A stretch of 64,000 bases of DNA from Betaproteobacteria bacterium (GCA_016192065.1 JACPUX010000001.1:62001-126000), one strand, 5' to 3'. Shown: positions 37,795 to 46,349, numbered from the stretch's first letter. A program made the numbers and translations. Notes: a model not told the origin generated them from the letters alone.

Positions 37795-38958
37795 TTATAG
37801 CCCGGAGGCGAGCGGGGTCTCGGCGCCAGGTCGCTGGAGCAGGCTGTGATAGAGCGCCAGGAGCTTCGCGCTCATGGCCTCGGCGCTCAAGGGTAAGACC
37901 GCGGCGCGCGCCGCGGCGCCCTGCTGTTCGCGCCAGACGCGGTCGCGCAGGGCCTCGATCGCAGCGCGTAAGGCCAGCAAGTCGCGAGCGTCGCAGGCCA
38001 TGCCGCCGCCATGTTCATGCAGCAGTTCGGCGACGCCGCACTGGGTGCTGGTAACCACCGGCACGCCGCAGGCCATGGCCTCAAGCGCGGCATTGGGGCA
38101 GGGATCGTAAATCGTGGGCAGTAGGAACACATCGGCCGCGCCCAGCGCCGCGCGCGGGTCCGGCATCGCCCCGAGCAGCCGGACCCGCTCCTCTACACCC
38201 AGGTTCTGCGCCAGGCTGCGCCACGGTTCGAGCCGCCGCTCACGCCCCACCACTAGAAGATAAACGTCGCGCGGCAGCCCCTGCAGAGCGCCCAGGGCGG
38301 CGGCTAGCCCCTTGCGGGCATAGCCCGAGCCGAGCAACAGACAGACCGTCGCGGTGGACGGCAGGCTGAGCGCCTGGCGCAGGGGCACCCCCATTTCCCG
38401 CAGTGCGGGCGAATAGCGCTGGCTATCGACGGCGTTGTAGACGAGATGCAGGCGCTCACGCGGGTAGGCGAAGCGCCGCTCGATCTCTTGCATCACCAGG
38501 CGTGAATTGCAGATCACCGCCCGCAGCGTGGGGTCGGCGAAGAGCGCCCGCTCCGCCGCCAGCACATGGCGATGAAAGGGATTGCTCTGAACGCGCAGGC
38601 GCTGCCAAGCGGTCATGGCCCGTTGCCGCTCTTCCAGCCAGACCGCATGGACTCCATCACCGGCACGGTAGATGTCGCAGCCACGGATGCGTTCGTGGGT
38701 CTGCACCAGCGTCGGGCGTTGCGCATCGAGCGAGCGCCGCAGAGCCCGCTCGAAGGAGATGTCCCGCCAGAGGCTGCCCAGATACGGCGGGTCCAGCTTG
38801 ACCACTTCGTATGGCACCTCGCCCTTGGGCCAGGAACGAGTGTAGAGGCGCAAGGCCACCCCCTCGCGCGCGAGGCTTTCGAGCGCCGCGGCGACGAAGC
38901 GCTCGGCACCGCCGAAAGCGGTGTAGCGCTGACGCACCAAGGCGAGCGTGGCGGGCAA
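37795..38958 (-). CDS. Glycosyltransferase family 4 (WaaG-like)
   Basis: The 387-residue GT-B protein opens with LALVRQRYTAFGGAERFVAAALESLA, a pattern seen in WaaG-type LPS core glucosyltransferases, followed by TLVQTHERIRGCDIYRAGDGVHA and AVICNSRLVMQEIERRF. The donor site has LLLGSGYARKGLAAAL and LPTIYDPCPNAALEAMACGVPVV, containing the catalytic Glu motif. It probably adds an outer-core hexose in the cytoplasm. The stop of the GT9 gene upstream is only 3 bp away, so both are co-translated. Confidence 0.88.
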   Translation of the reverse strand: MPATLALVRQRYTAFGGAERFVAAALESLAREGVALRLYTRSWPKGEVPYEVVKLDPPYLGSLWRDISFERALRRSLDAQRPTLVQTHERIRGCDIYRAGDGVHAVWLEERQRAMTAWQRLRVQSNPFHRHVLAAERALFADPTLRAVICNSRLVMQEIERRFAYPRERLHLVYNAVDSQRYSPALREMGVPLRQALSLPSTATVCLLLGSGYARKGLAAALGALQGLPRDVYLLVVGRERRLEPWRSLAQNLGVEERVRLLGAMPDPRAALGAADVFLLPTIYDPCPNAALEAMACGVPVVTSTQCGVAELLHEHGGGMACDARDLLALRAAIEALRDRVWREQQGAAARAAVLPLSAEAMSAKLLALYHSLLQRPGAETPLASGL

Positions 38959-38961
38959 GAT

Positions 38962-40053
38962 CTACGCGGTTTCGGCCAAGAGTGCGGCGACCGCCGCGCG
39001 CGCCTGTTCGACCGAAATCGCCTCCAGGCATTCGGACCGCTTGCCCCCACCGCAGCCGTCGAGCGCACAGGGTCGGCATGGGTGCTGAGTGGAAACCAGC
39101 ACGCGGCTGGGTACCTGCCAGGGTCCCCATTCCCGCTCGCCGCTGGGACCGAACAGAGCGACCGTGGGTGTGCCCATCGCCGCGGCGATATGCATCGGCG
39201 CCGAATCGACTCCAACGAACAAGCGCGCCCGCTGCGTCAGGGCAGCGAGTTCCAGCAGGCTCAGCCGGCCGGCGAGCCCGAAATACGCCGCCTCGTCCAC
39301 GCTGGCACGCAGGGTCTCGATCAGCGCCGCTTCGCGCGGGTCCGGCGCCGCGGTCACCACCAGGGCCCAGCCGCTCGCGGCGAGACCTTGCAGCAAAGCG
39401 GCGAAGCGCTCCATCGGCCAGCACTTGAACAGCCAGCGCGAGCCAGGGTGTACATGGAGGAACGCTCGCCCCTGGAGACCGGCACCGGCCAGCTCTTGCT
39501 CGATGCGCTTTTGCGCCGCCTCGCCGGGCACCAGGACCACGCGCTTGTCCTCGGCGCGCGGGAAGACGCCGAGCCGGCGCAAGGCGTCGAGATGACCTTC
39601 CACGGTATGGCGGGGCGTGGTCCGCGGCAGCGGATACAAATGGGTGAAGCTTCCCGTCCACCAGCGCGAGCGGTCGGCCTGCACGCGCGCCACCGCCCAT
39701 CGCGGCCGCAGCAGCCGCGAGAGCCAGGCGCCGCGCGGGTGTTCGGTGAGGTGAATGAGCAAGTCATACCGCGCCGCGCGCAGGGCGCGGTACAGTCGCC
39801 ATTCCTCGCGCGCCTGAATGCCGAGCCCAGCGCGCTTCCAAGCGCGGTCGATGCGGTGCACTTCGCGAATGGCCGGATGGTGCGCCAGGAGCGGCGCGGT
39901 ATCAGCATAGACCAGCGCATCGATTTCCAGGTGCGGGGCCTGCGCCTTGAGGGCGGCGAAAACCGGCGAACTGAGGAGCACGTCTCCGTGGTGCCTGAGC
40001 TTGATCACCAGCACGCGGGCAACTTGGGTAAGGTCGATCCGATCCGGAGGCAT
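38962..40053 (-). CDS. waaQ: Glycosyltransferase family 9, lipopolysaccharide heptosyltransferase III-like
   Basis: The 363-residue protein is a GT9 heptosyltransferase: ARVLVIKLRHHGDVLLSSPVFAALKA contains the RHHGD substrate loop typical of WaaQ (heptosyltransferase III), with AFLHVHPGSRWLFKCWP and LFVGVDSAPMHIAAAMGTPTVALFGPSG (in parts) in the donor domain. The start at 40053 removes a non-conserved 12-residue tail of a longer frame. It adds the branching heptose of the LPS inner core. The start lies 55 bp from the cobalamin riboswitch on the other strand. Confidence 0.85.
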   Translation of the reverse strand: MPPDRIDLTQVARVLVIKLRHHGDVLLSSPVFAALKAQAPHLEIDALVYADTAPLLAHHPAIREVHRIDRAWKRAGLGIQAREEWRLYRALRAARYDLLIHLTEHPRGAWLSRLLRPRWAVARVQADRSRWWTGSFTHLYPLPRTTPRHTVEGHLDALRRLGVFPRAEDKRVVLVPGEAAQKRIEQELAGAGLQGRAFLHVHPGSRWLFKCWPMERFAALLQGLAASGWALVVTAAPDPREAALIETLRASVDEAAYFGLAGRLSLLELAALTQRARLFVGVDSAPMHIAAAMGTPTVALFGPSGEREWGPWQVPSRVLVSTQHPCRPCALDGCGGGKRSECLEAISVEQARAAVAALLAETA

Positions 40054-40107
40054 CGCCGAACGATAGCAAAAAGCCTGGAGTCCGCGCAAACGATGCTATC
40101 ATCCCAG

Positions 40108-40285
40108 CCAGCAGGTGCTCGTGTCGCCACATCCTGGCGCACGGGTGAAACGGGAAACAGGTGCAATACCTGTGCTGCCCCCGCAACGGTAACGGAGAGC
40201 AAGTACGTCCAAGAGCCACTGCGCCCACAAGCGCGGGAAGGCGGCGTGCATAACAAGCTCCGGAGCCCGGAGACCGGCCTGCGAC
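40108..40285 (+). promoter_or_regulatory. Cobalamin (B12) riboswitch upstream of btuB
   Basis: The classic consensus runs in order: GGTGC near the 5' end, GGGAAACAGGTG, GCTGCCCCCGCAACGGTAA, the B12-box GCCACTG at 40215-40221, GGGAAGGC, and GAGCCCGGAGACCGGCCTG at the 3' side. It should fold into the adenosylcobalamin-sensing aptamer and repress the downstream btuB-btuF transcript or translation when cobalamin is plentiful. A GC-rich stretch from 40300 to 40400 may hold the expression platform, not resolved here. Confidence 0.95.
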
Positions 40286-40444
40286 GCGTCGCCCTGGATC
40301 ATCCAGGACGACGTTTTCCCTGGAACGTTCGCGGCGTGGCGAAATCCAGGCGCCGCCGTCTGCGCCTCGTCCCGGTTTTCCCGCTCCGCCTTCGTTTCGC
40401 CTCATCAATCCCGCGCGGGGATGCGCGAAGGACCGGAGTTTGTC

Positions 40445-42283
40445 GTGAAAAAATCTGCCTCAATTTGCTTGTTCCTGTTCCCTCCATTTTTGTCGGCGAT
40501 CGCCGCCAGCTCCAGCCTGGCCAACGAACCCCTGGCCAAAGTCGGCCCCCTGGTGGTTACCGCGGCGCGCGGTGCCCAAGCCTACACCGAGGTCGCCGCC
40601 GACCTCACGGTCATCGATCAGGATCAGATCGAGGCTTCCGGCGCGGCGAGTTTGGTCGAGCTGCTGCGGCAGGTGAGCGGCGTCGAAATCACCAGCAACG
40701 GTGGCCCCGGGACCGCCTCGGGGGTTTTCCTGCGCGGCGCCAACGCCGGGCACACCCTGGTGCTGATCGACGGCGTACGCGTCGATTCCTCCACCCTCGG
40801 CGGCACCACCCTGGAAGCCCTGCCTTTGGCCGCACTGGAACGCATTGAGGTGCTGCGCGGGCCGGCCAGCAGTCTCTACGGCGCCGACGCCCTAGGCGGG
40901 GTGATCCAACTCTTTACCCGGCGCGGCACCGCTCAACCTCGGCTGCACGCAAAGGTCGGCGGTGGCAGCGATCGCCGCCTCCAGGCCGATGCCGGGGTTG
41001 ATGGCGGCGACGCGGCCTGGCGCTATGCCCTCGCTGCCGGGGTCGAAGACGCTCGCGGTTTTTCCGCCATCCGCCGGGAAACCCACTACAGCTACAACCC
41101 GGACCGCGACGGTTACCGCCGCGAGCACGCCAGTGTGCTGCTCGAATACCGGCTCGCGGCAGGCCAGGATTTCGCTTTGCAGGGTTGGCGGGCCCGTCTT
41201 GCCAGTCAGTTCGACGCCGGCGCGGATTTCGACGATCGCACCCGCAGCGTCGTGCAAGGGCTCTCGGCGCAATACCGCGTCAGTCCCGCCGCGCGTTGGG
41301 ACACTTTGCTGCGGGTCGCTCAGGGGCAGGACGATAGCAGCACGATTTCGAGCTGGGGGCGCTTCGAGGTCCGCACCCGCCAGGACCACTATGTTTGGCA
41401 GAACGACCTCGCCCTGCCCCTGGGCAAGCTGCAGCTCGCCCTGGAGCGGCGCGAGGAAACAGTCACTTCGGACACCGGCTACGTGAAAAACCGACGCGAC
41501 ACTGATTCTGGCGTCGCTTCGTATCGATTGAACACGGGCGAACACAGCCTGCAGGCGAGCCTGCGCCGCGACGACAGCTCGCAATACGGCGGCAAGGAGA
41601 CCGGCAGCTTGAGCTACGCGCTTCGGCTCGCCCCCGGCTGGCGGCTCAGCGCGGCCGCCGGTACGGCGTTCAAGGCACCGAGCTTCAACGATTTGTACTA
41701 CCCCGGCTTCGGCAATCCGGACTTGCGCCCCGAATCGGCGCGCAATTTCGAGGCTGGCTTGAGCTACGCCCAGGGCGGGCTGGAGGCAAAAGCGCTGGCC
41801 TATCGCAATCGCGTCGAAGACCTCATCGTCATGCAATGCGATCTCGATTTCAATTGCGCGCCTTACAACGTCGCGCAAGCCAGTTTGCGCGGCGTGAGTT
41901 TGAGCGGCGGCTGGGTTTCCGACGGTCTCAGCGTCCGTGGCCACTTCGATTGGCAGCGCCCGGAAGACGCCCAGACCGGCCGCTGGCTGCCCCGCCGGGC
42001 GCGCCAGCATGGCGGCCTGAGTCTTTCGCGGCATTGGGGCGCCTGGCGCCTGGGCGCCGAATGGCAGGCCTCCGGCAGGCGCTACGAGGACACCGCCAAT
42101 CAGCGCCTCATGAGTGGCTACGGCCTGCTCAATCTCTCAGCGAGCTACCTCTTGCGCCCCGGATGGAGTCTCCTGGCGCGCGTAAACAACGTCTTCGACA
42201 AGCCCTACGAGCTTGCCAAGGATTACGGCACCGCGGGAGTCAATATCTTTCTCACGCTGCAATACCGCTCCGGCGACCGATGA
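40445..42283 (+). CDS. btuB: TonB-dependent cobalamin receptor BtuB
   Basis: The 612-residue outer membrane receptor is taken from a GTG at 40445, with GGAG six to seven bases upstream, giving a signal peptide (MKKSASICLFLFPPFLSAIA). An ATG at 40421 is possible but spoils the signal sequence. A TonB-box-like GPLVVTAAR follows, then the plug with VDLTVIDQDQIEASGAASLVELLRQ-type sequence and VLRGPASSLYGADALGGVIQ, and a 22-strand barrel ending in FLTLQYRSGDR. The riboswitch just upstream strongly supports cobalamin uptake. The stop overlaps the next start. Confidence 0.92.
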   Translation: MKKSASICLFLFPPFLSAIAASSSLANEPLAKVGPLVVTAARGAQAYTEVAADLTVIDQDQIEASGAASLVELLRQVSGVEITSNGGPGTASGVFLRGANAGHTLVLIDGVRVDSSTLGGTTLEALPLAALERIEVLRGPASSLYGADALGGVIQLFTRRGTAQPRLHAKVGGGSDRRLQADAGVDGGDAAWRYALAAGVEDARGFSAIRRETHYSYNPDRDGYRREHASVLLEYRLAAGQDFALQGWRARLASQFDAGADFDDRTRSVVQGLSAQYRVSPAARWDTLLRVAQGQDDSSTISSWGRFEVRTRQDHYVWQNDLALPLGKLQLALERREETVTSDTGYVKNRRDTDSGVASYRLNTGEHSLQASLRRDDSSQYGGKETGSLSYALRLAPGWRLSAAAGTAFKAPSFNDLYYPGFGNPDLRPESARNFEAGLSYAQGGLEAKALAYRNRVEDLIVMQCDLDFNCAPYNVAQASLRGVSLSGGWVSDGLSVRGHFDWQRPEDAQTGRWLPRRARQHGGLSLSRHWGAWRLGAEWQASGRRYEDTANQRLMSGYGLLNLSASYLLRPGWSLLARVNNVFDKPYELAKDYGTAGVNIFLTLQYRSGDR

Positions 42284-43188
42284 TCCTGCGCGCGGCATGG
42301 GTCTGCCTGCTTGCGGCACCGCTGTTGGGCGCTGGGGCAGGCGCACGGGCCGTGGCGGCGGCCGGCATCGTGGTGGTGGACGATGCCGGCCAGCCGGTGA
42401 TGCTCTCGGGGCCGGCACGAAGGGTGGTCAGCCTGGCGCCGGATCTCACCGAGTTGCTCTTCACCGCCGGCGCCGGTGAGCGCCTGGTGGGGGTCGCCGA
42501 GCGCAGCGACTACCCAGCGGCGGCGAAGGACATCCAGCGCGTGGGCGACGCGCATGGCTTCGATTTCGAGCGCATCGTCGCGCTCAAGCCTGACCTGATC
42601 CTCGGCTGGGCGGGCGGCAACGCGCCGCAGCACCTGGCCCGTTTGCGCAGCCTGGGACTTCGAATTTTCCTTTCCGACATCCGCGAGCCGGAAGGCATCG
42701 CCAGCACCCTGGAGCGCTTGGGCACCCTGAGCGGCACTCGCCCCAAGGCGCAGGAAGCGGCACGCACGCTGCGCGAGCGCCTACGGAGCTTGCGCGAAGC
42801 TTATGCCGGGAAGAGGCCACTTCGAGTCTTCTATCAGGTCTGGGGACAACCACTCTACACCCTGGGCGGAACGCATATGGTGAGCGTGGCACTGGGGCTG
42901 TGCGGGGCCACCAACGTCTTCGCCGATCTGCCAGTGCTCGCCACGGTCGTCGAAACCGAGGGCGTGCTCCAGCGCGATCCCGAGGTGATCATTGCCGCCG
43001 CCGAAGGTGCCCGGCGCCCCGACTGGCTCGACGCCTGGAAACGCTGGCCGACCCTTAAGGCAGTGCGACACCAAGCCCTGGTGGTGGTGAACGCCGATCT
43101 GATGAACCGGCACAGCGCACGGTTCGTCGAGGGTATCGCCGAGCTGTGCGCACAGCTCGATCGCGAGCGCGCCAAAGCGGTAGAATGA
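42280..43188 (+). CDS. btuF: Periplasmic cobalamin-binding protein (BtuF-like)
   Basis: The 302-residue protein has a signal peptide and the class III substrate-binding fold of BtuF/FepB: RRVVSLAPDLTELLFTAGAGERLVGV near the start of the mature protein, DFERIVALKPDLILGW and the second lobe from RVFYQVWGQPLYTLGG. It overlaps the btuB stop by four bases (ATGA). Known partners BtuC and BtuD are not next to it, so the inner membrane ABC parts must lie elsewhere. Riboswitch control over the pair makes cobalamin the likely ligand. Confidence 0.88.
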   Translation: MILRAAWVCLLAAPLLGAGAGARAVAAAGIVVVDDAGQPVMLSGPARRVVSLAPDLTELLFTAGAGERLVGVAERSDYPAAAKDIQRVGDAHGFDFERIVALKPDLILGWAGGNAPQHLARLRSLGLRIFLSDIREPEGIASTLERLGTLSGTRPKAQEAARTLRERLRSLREAYAGKRPLRVFYQVWGQPLYTLGGTHMVSVALGLCGATNVFADLPVLATVVETEGVLQRDPEVIIAAAEGARRPDWLDAWKRWPTLKAVRHQALVVVNADLMNRHSARFVEGIAELCAQLDRERAKAVE

Positions 43189-43215
43189 GGCGCTCCGCCA
43201 CGTTCCTCACTGTTC

Positions 43216-43794
43216 ATGAGCAAAGCCTTCACCCGCGAAGCCGATTCCGCCCCCGAAGACGAGGAAGAGGTCGGCCTGCCGTCTCTGCCACCAGGCACCA
43301 AGAATTATTTGACTCCCGGTGGCTTCGCCCGCCTCAGGAACGAACTCACGAGCCTGGTCGAGAAGGAGCGCCCGGAGGTGGTGAGCATCGTCTCCTGGGC
43401 AGCCGGCAACGGCGACCGGTCCGAGAACGGCGACTATATCTACGGCAAGAAGCGTTTGCGGGAGATCGATCGGCGCATCCGCTACCTGGTGAAACGACTG
43501 GACCTCGCCGAAGTGGTCGATCCCGAGGCGCGCGGCAACGACGAGCATGCCGACCAGGTTTTCTTTGGCGCCACCGTGACGCTATGCGCTGCCCAGGGGA
43601 AACCGCGCATCGTGGCCATCGTTGGGCTTGACGAAATCGACGCCGGCAAAGGCTACATCAGCTGGGTCTCGCCCATGGCACGGGCCCTGCTCAGGGCTCG
43701 CGAGGGTGACCTCGTGACCCTGCGCACCCCAGGGGGGGTCGAAGAGGTCGAGATTCTCGAAGTCAAGTACCAGCACCTCGACACCGGCCGCTAG
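43216..43794 (+). CDS. greB: Transcription elongation factor GreB
   Basis: The 192-residue protein has a 35-residue acidic N-terminal extension and then the Gre coiled-coil domain: GTKNYLTPGGFARLRNELTSLVEKERPEVV (in parts), GDRSENGDYIYGKKRLREIDRRIRYL with the acidic tip residues, and the C-terminal FKBP-like domain with YISWVSPMARALL. GreB acts on backtracked RNA polymerase to stimulate transcript cleavage. The R-I-RYL segment and the YGKKRLREID sequence favour GreB over GreA. The start has no close upstream gene; it may be read from the btu transcript or its own promoter. Confidence 0.92.
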   Translation: MSKAFTREADSAPEDEEEVGLPSLPPGTKNYLTPGGFARLRNELTSLVEKERPEVVSIVSWAAGNGDRSENGDYIYGKKRLREIDRRIRYLVKRLDLAEVVDPEARGNDEHADQVFFGATVTLCAAQGKPRIVAIVGLDEIDAGKGYISWVSPMARALLRAREGDLVTLRTPGGVEEVEILEVKYQHLDTGR

Positions 43795-43995
43795 GGAAAC
43801 GCCGACCAGCTTCGGTCACTTCGGCGGTAGACCGGTTCCCAGTTCTTTGAATTTCCGGGACTCAGGCTTTCGTCGGAGTGACGAGTCCTGGTTAAAGCCG
43901 CGTTTCCCCGGCGCGAGCAACGCTCCAGGAGGCGATGCCCGGCGCAATAACCATCCGGGAGTTCATGCGGTTTCTCCGCTTCGCAAGCTTATCTG

Positions 43996-44025
43996 TTGAC
44001 GGAACGAGATTTCTGCCCCTATAGT
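43996..44025 (+). promoter_or_regulatory. Sigma70-like promoter for small coiled-coil gene, predicted leaderless
   Basis: TTGACG at 43996-44001 and TATAGT at 44020-44025 are spaced by 18 bp. Six bases follow before the ATG at 44032, so transcription would begin at or next to the A of the start codon, giving a leaderless mRNA. No Shine-Dalgarno site lies between. Confidence 0.7.
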
Positions 44026-44031
44026 TTGGGC

Positions 44032-44232
44032 ATGGAAGCGGAATTGGCGGCGCTTGAGCGCAAACTCACGGACCTGCTTCGGCATTTCGGAGATCTCCGG
44101 GCCGAAAACATCGACCTGCGCCTGCAAATCAACTCCCTGCGCAAAGAACACGAACGGGTCACGCGACGCATGAATGAAGCGGCACAACGCCTTGATGCCT
44201 TGCTGGAAAGTCTGCCTGAGGAAAACGCTTGA
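44032..44232 (+). CDS. Small coiled-coil protein (TIGR02449/ZapB-like) upstream of zapA
   Basis: The 66-residue protein is nearly all heptad-patterned helix: LAALERKLTDLLRHFGDLRAENIDLRLQINSLRKEHERV (in parts), resembling the conserved small protein family often found beside zapA in Beta- and Gammaproteobacteria. A partner role in Z-ring organisation is a reasonable idea but not shown. The start at 44032 is chosen for the promoter spacing. It precedes zapA by 112 bp. Confidence 0.75.
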   Translation: MEAELAALERKLTDLLRHFGDLRAENIDLRLQINSLRKEHERVTRRMNEAAQRLDALLESLPEENA

Positions 44233-44344
44233 GCGCGGCCATCAAGATCAAGCCCGCGAACCGCACTCTGGCACAGTGGCTGGAGCGCGCGGCCGGTGCG
44301 CGCGAAGCACCAAGCCGCCCGCTCGGGCCGGCGAAAGATCTACC

Positions 44345-44665
44345 GTGAATCCCCCGCCGGTAACCCTGACGATCAACCTGCTGGGCCGCGAGTACCGCGT
44401 CGGCTGTAGCGAAGACGAACGCGCCGATTTGCTCGCGGCGGTCGAGTTTCTGCAAGAGCGCATGCGCGAAACGCGTGATGGAGGCAAGGCGCCGAACGCT
44501 GAACGGGTGGCCGTGATGACCGCGCTCAACCTCGCCAACGAACTCCTGAAGGAGCGTTCTTCGAGCGCGCCCGCAATCTTTGACAGCTCTGATTTTCGGC
44601 GTAGAATCGTTGCCATGCAGACCGCCATCGACCACTCGATGACGGGCCAGGAAAAGCTCTTCTGA
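44345..44665 (+). CDS. zapA: Cell division protein ZapA
   Basis: The 106-residue protein begins with a GTG and has the ZapA pattern VTLTINLLGREYRVGCSEDERADLLAAVEFL (in parts), then ERVAVMTALNLANELL. ZapA dimers crosslink FtsZ protofilaments at midcell. Length matches the family. Location directly before 6S RNA is the arrangement known from many Proteobacteria. Confidence 0.92.
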   Translation: MNPPPVTLTINLLGREYRVGCSEDERADLLAAVEFLQERMRETRDGGKAPNAERVAVMTALNLANELLKERSSSAPAIFDSSDFRRRIVAMQTAIDHSMTGQEKLF

Positions 44666-44682
44666 CCTGGTTCCACTGCGCC

Positions 44683-44868
44683 AGTTGTCCCCTGCGGTGT
44701 TGGTGTTTGGCCATATACTCTTCGAACCAATATTGCATACCCAGGTTGCCGGGCCAATGACGATTCCGGTGTGCGCGTCCTTCGTCGGAAGCGCCTAATG
44801 GATCGGGCAGGTGACCGCCTTGAACCTTAGGTTCAAGATGAGGGCCACACCTCTCTCGCGGGGGACTC
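44683..44868 (+). ncRNA. ssrS: 6S RNA
   Basis: The region shows the 6S RNA signature: the terminal stem formed by GTCCCCTGCGGTGT near 44686 and ACACCTCTCTCGCGGGGGAC near 44848, and CGCCTTGAACCTTAGGTTCAAG, which matches the CCTTGAACCNNRGGTTCAAG core of the family. It sits downstream of zapA as in E. coli and is followed by a rho-independent terminator. 6S RNA mimics an open promoter and sequesters sigma70 RNA polymerase in stationary phase. Ends are estimated to within about ten bases. Confidence 0.92.
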
Positions 44869-44877
44869 GCAACATGG

Positions 44878-44905
44878 AAACGCGGCTTCGGCCGCGTTTC
44901 TTTTT
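44878..44905 (+). terminator. Rho-independent terminator after 6S RNA
   Basis: A 9-bp perfect stem (AAACGCGGC and GCCGCGTTT) with TTCG loop is followed by C and five T. It ends nine bases downstream of the putative 6S RNA 3' end and twelve bases before the EVE gene start. Confidence 0.93.
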
Positions 44906-44916
44906 GGGGGTTGAGT

Positions 44917-45375
44917 GTGCATTACTGGTTGATGAAATCCGAGCCCGACGAAGTGTCGATCGACGATCTCGCGGCCGCGCCGCGGGCCACTCTGCCTTGG
45001 TTCGGCGTGCGCAATTTCCAGGCGCGCAACTTCATGCGTGACCAAATGAAACCGGGCGATCGCGCGTTTTTTTACCATTCGAGTTGCCCCGCGCCAGGGA
45101 TCGCAGGCATTATCGAGATCCGCCAAAAAGCCTATCCCGATGCCACGCAATTCGACCCCAAGAGCTCTTACTTCGACCCCAGGGCGACGCTTGCCGCGCC
45201 GCGCTGGTTCAACGTCGACGTCACCCTGTTGCAAAAGACGCGCCTGCTGCCACTGGCCGAACTGCGGCAGCATGCGGCCCTGTCGGAAATGCGGCTGCTG
45301 GCGCGCGGCAATCGGCTCTCCATCACTCCAGTCACGGCGCAGGAGTGGCGCCACATCATCAAGCTGCTGAGCTAG
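44917..45375 (+). CDS. EVE-domain protein (DUF55/thymocyte nuclear protein 1 family)
   Basis: The 152-residue protein starts at a GTG after GGGGGT, giving HYWLMKSEPDEVSIDDL, the normal EVE-domain N-terminus; a TTG six bases earlier is possible. Further marks are LPWFGVRNFQARNFMRD and MKPGDRAFFYHSSC. EVE domains bind modified bases in DNA or RNA in several studied proteins; here the ligand is unknown. Position downstream of 6S RNA is conserved in some related genomes. Confidence 0.9.
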   Translation: MHYWLMKSEPDEVSIDDLAAAPRATLPWFGVRNFQARNFMRDQMKPGDRAFFYHSSCPAPGIAGIIEIRQKAYPDATQFDPKSSYFDPRATLAAPRWFNVDVTLLQKTRLLPLAELRQHAALSEMRLLARGNRLSITPVTAQEWRHIIKLLS

Positions 45376-45385
45376 GATGACGATC

Positions 45386-45537
45386 CCCCCACGCTCGCCG
45401 TGCTCGCTGCCCCCTGAGGGGGCGTGTCCGTGGCTTCGGGCGGCCGGGCGCCACTGGACGGAGAACCCCCCACGCTCGCTGTGCTCGCTGCCCCCTGAGG
45501 GGGCGTGTCCGTGGCTTCGGGCGGCCGGGCGCCACTG
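45386..45537. repeat. Tandem 81-bp GC-rich repeat immediately before tauE start
   Basis: Two nearly identical copies (45386-45456 and 45467-45537) recur with an 81-bp period; each includes CCCCCTGAGGGGGCG, a strong palindrome, and CTTCGGGCGGCCGGGCG. The second copy ends three bases before the tauE ATG, so there is no Shine-Dalgarno site between. The 17-bp end string is also found in the repeat at 15918-15934. Confidence 0.9.
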
Positions 45538-45539
45538 AC

Positions 45540-46349
45540 ATGGACTGGTCGCTGCTGCCGGTATTTTTGTTGCTGGGTTGTGTGGTGGGGGTGCTCGCGG
45601 GGCTCTTGGGCATCGGGGGCGGCATGACCATCGTGCCGGTGCTGACCTTCGTGTTTACCCGCGAAGGCTTTCCGCTGGCGCATGTGGTGCACCTGGCCAT
45701 CGGTACGTCGATGGCGACCATCATGTTCACCTCGATTTCCAGCGTGCGCGCCCATCATGCCCATGGCGCGGTGCTTTGGCCGGTCTTCCGGGCAATCGCG
45801 CCGGGCATTCTGCTCGCTTCCGTCCTCGGACCCCAAGTGGTGGGGGCGATGAAAACGCCTTGGGTGGCGGCATTTTTTGGCAGCTTCGCCGCGTTCTCGG
45901 CGGTGCAGATGCTGCTCGACAAAAAACCCCATGCGGCTCGCCAATTGCCCGGTCCCTGGGGCCTGTTCGCGGTAGGCAACGGCATCGGCTTCATTTCCAG
46001 CATGGTGGGCGCGGGGGGTGGATTCATCTCCGTGCCGTTCATGGCCTGGTGCAATGTAAAAATCCACAACGCCGTCGCGACCTCGGCCGCCCTGGGGCTG
46101 CCCATCGCGGTCGCGGGCACGGTGGGCTACGTCATCGCCGGGCTGCGGACCGAGGGGCTGCCGCCCCACACCATCGGCTATGTGCATTGGCCGGCCTTGC
46201 TGGGCATCGTCGTCGCCAGCGTTTTGTTCGCTCCGACGGGTGCACGTCTGGCGCATGCCTGGCCGGTGAAAAAGCTCAAGAAAGCTTTTGCCGGCATGCT
46301 CTTCGTGCTCTCGGCCTACATGCTGTGGAAAGCCGCGTCGACTTGGTGA
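45540..46349 (+). CDS. TauE/SafE-family sulfite/organic anion exporter-like transporter
   Basis: The 269-residue inner membrane protein has eight or so transmembrane helices. The N-terminal VLAGLLGIGGGMTIVPVLTF is the TauE/SafE signature and a second inverted copy appears in FISSMVGAGGGFISVPFM. Family members move sulfite, sulfoacetate or other small anions. The GTGA overlap at its 3' end couples it to the malonate-decarboxylase-like gene, so transport of a dicarboxylate is conceivable. The tandem repeat abuts its start. Confidence 0.88.
   Translation: MDWSLLPVFLLLGCVVGVLAGLLGIGGGMTIVPVLTFVFTREGFPLAHVVHLAIGTSMATIMFTSISSVRAHHAHGAVLWPVFRAIAPGILLASVLGPQVVGAMKTPWVAAFFGSFAAFSAVQMLLDKKPHAARQLPGPWGLFAVGNGIGFISSMVGAGGGFISVPFMAWCNVKIHNAVATSAALGLPIAVAGTVGYVIAGLRTEGLPPHTIGYVHWPALLGIVVASVLFAPTGARLAHAWPVKKLKKAFAGMLFVLSAYMLWKAASTW

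Noticed and set aside
38566-40848. A 760-codon plus-strand frame covering two glycosyltransferase genes and the riboswitch
   Set aside because: It is antisense to two GT9/GT4 genes with clear family motifs and runs through the cobalamin riboswitch and the btuB start. High GC with few stop codons produces such shadows.
43795-44031. Possible small genes between greB and the coiled-coil gene
   Set aside because: Only very short frames of under 30 codons without a ribosome site or known motif.
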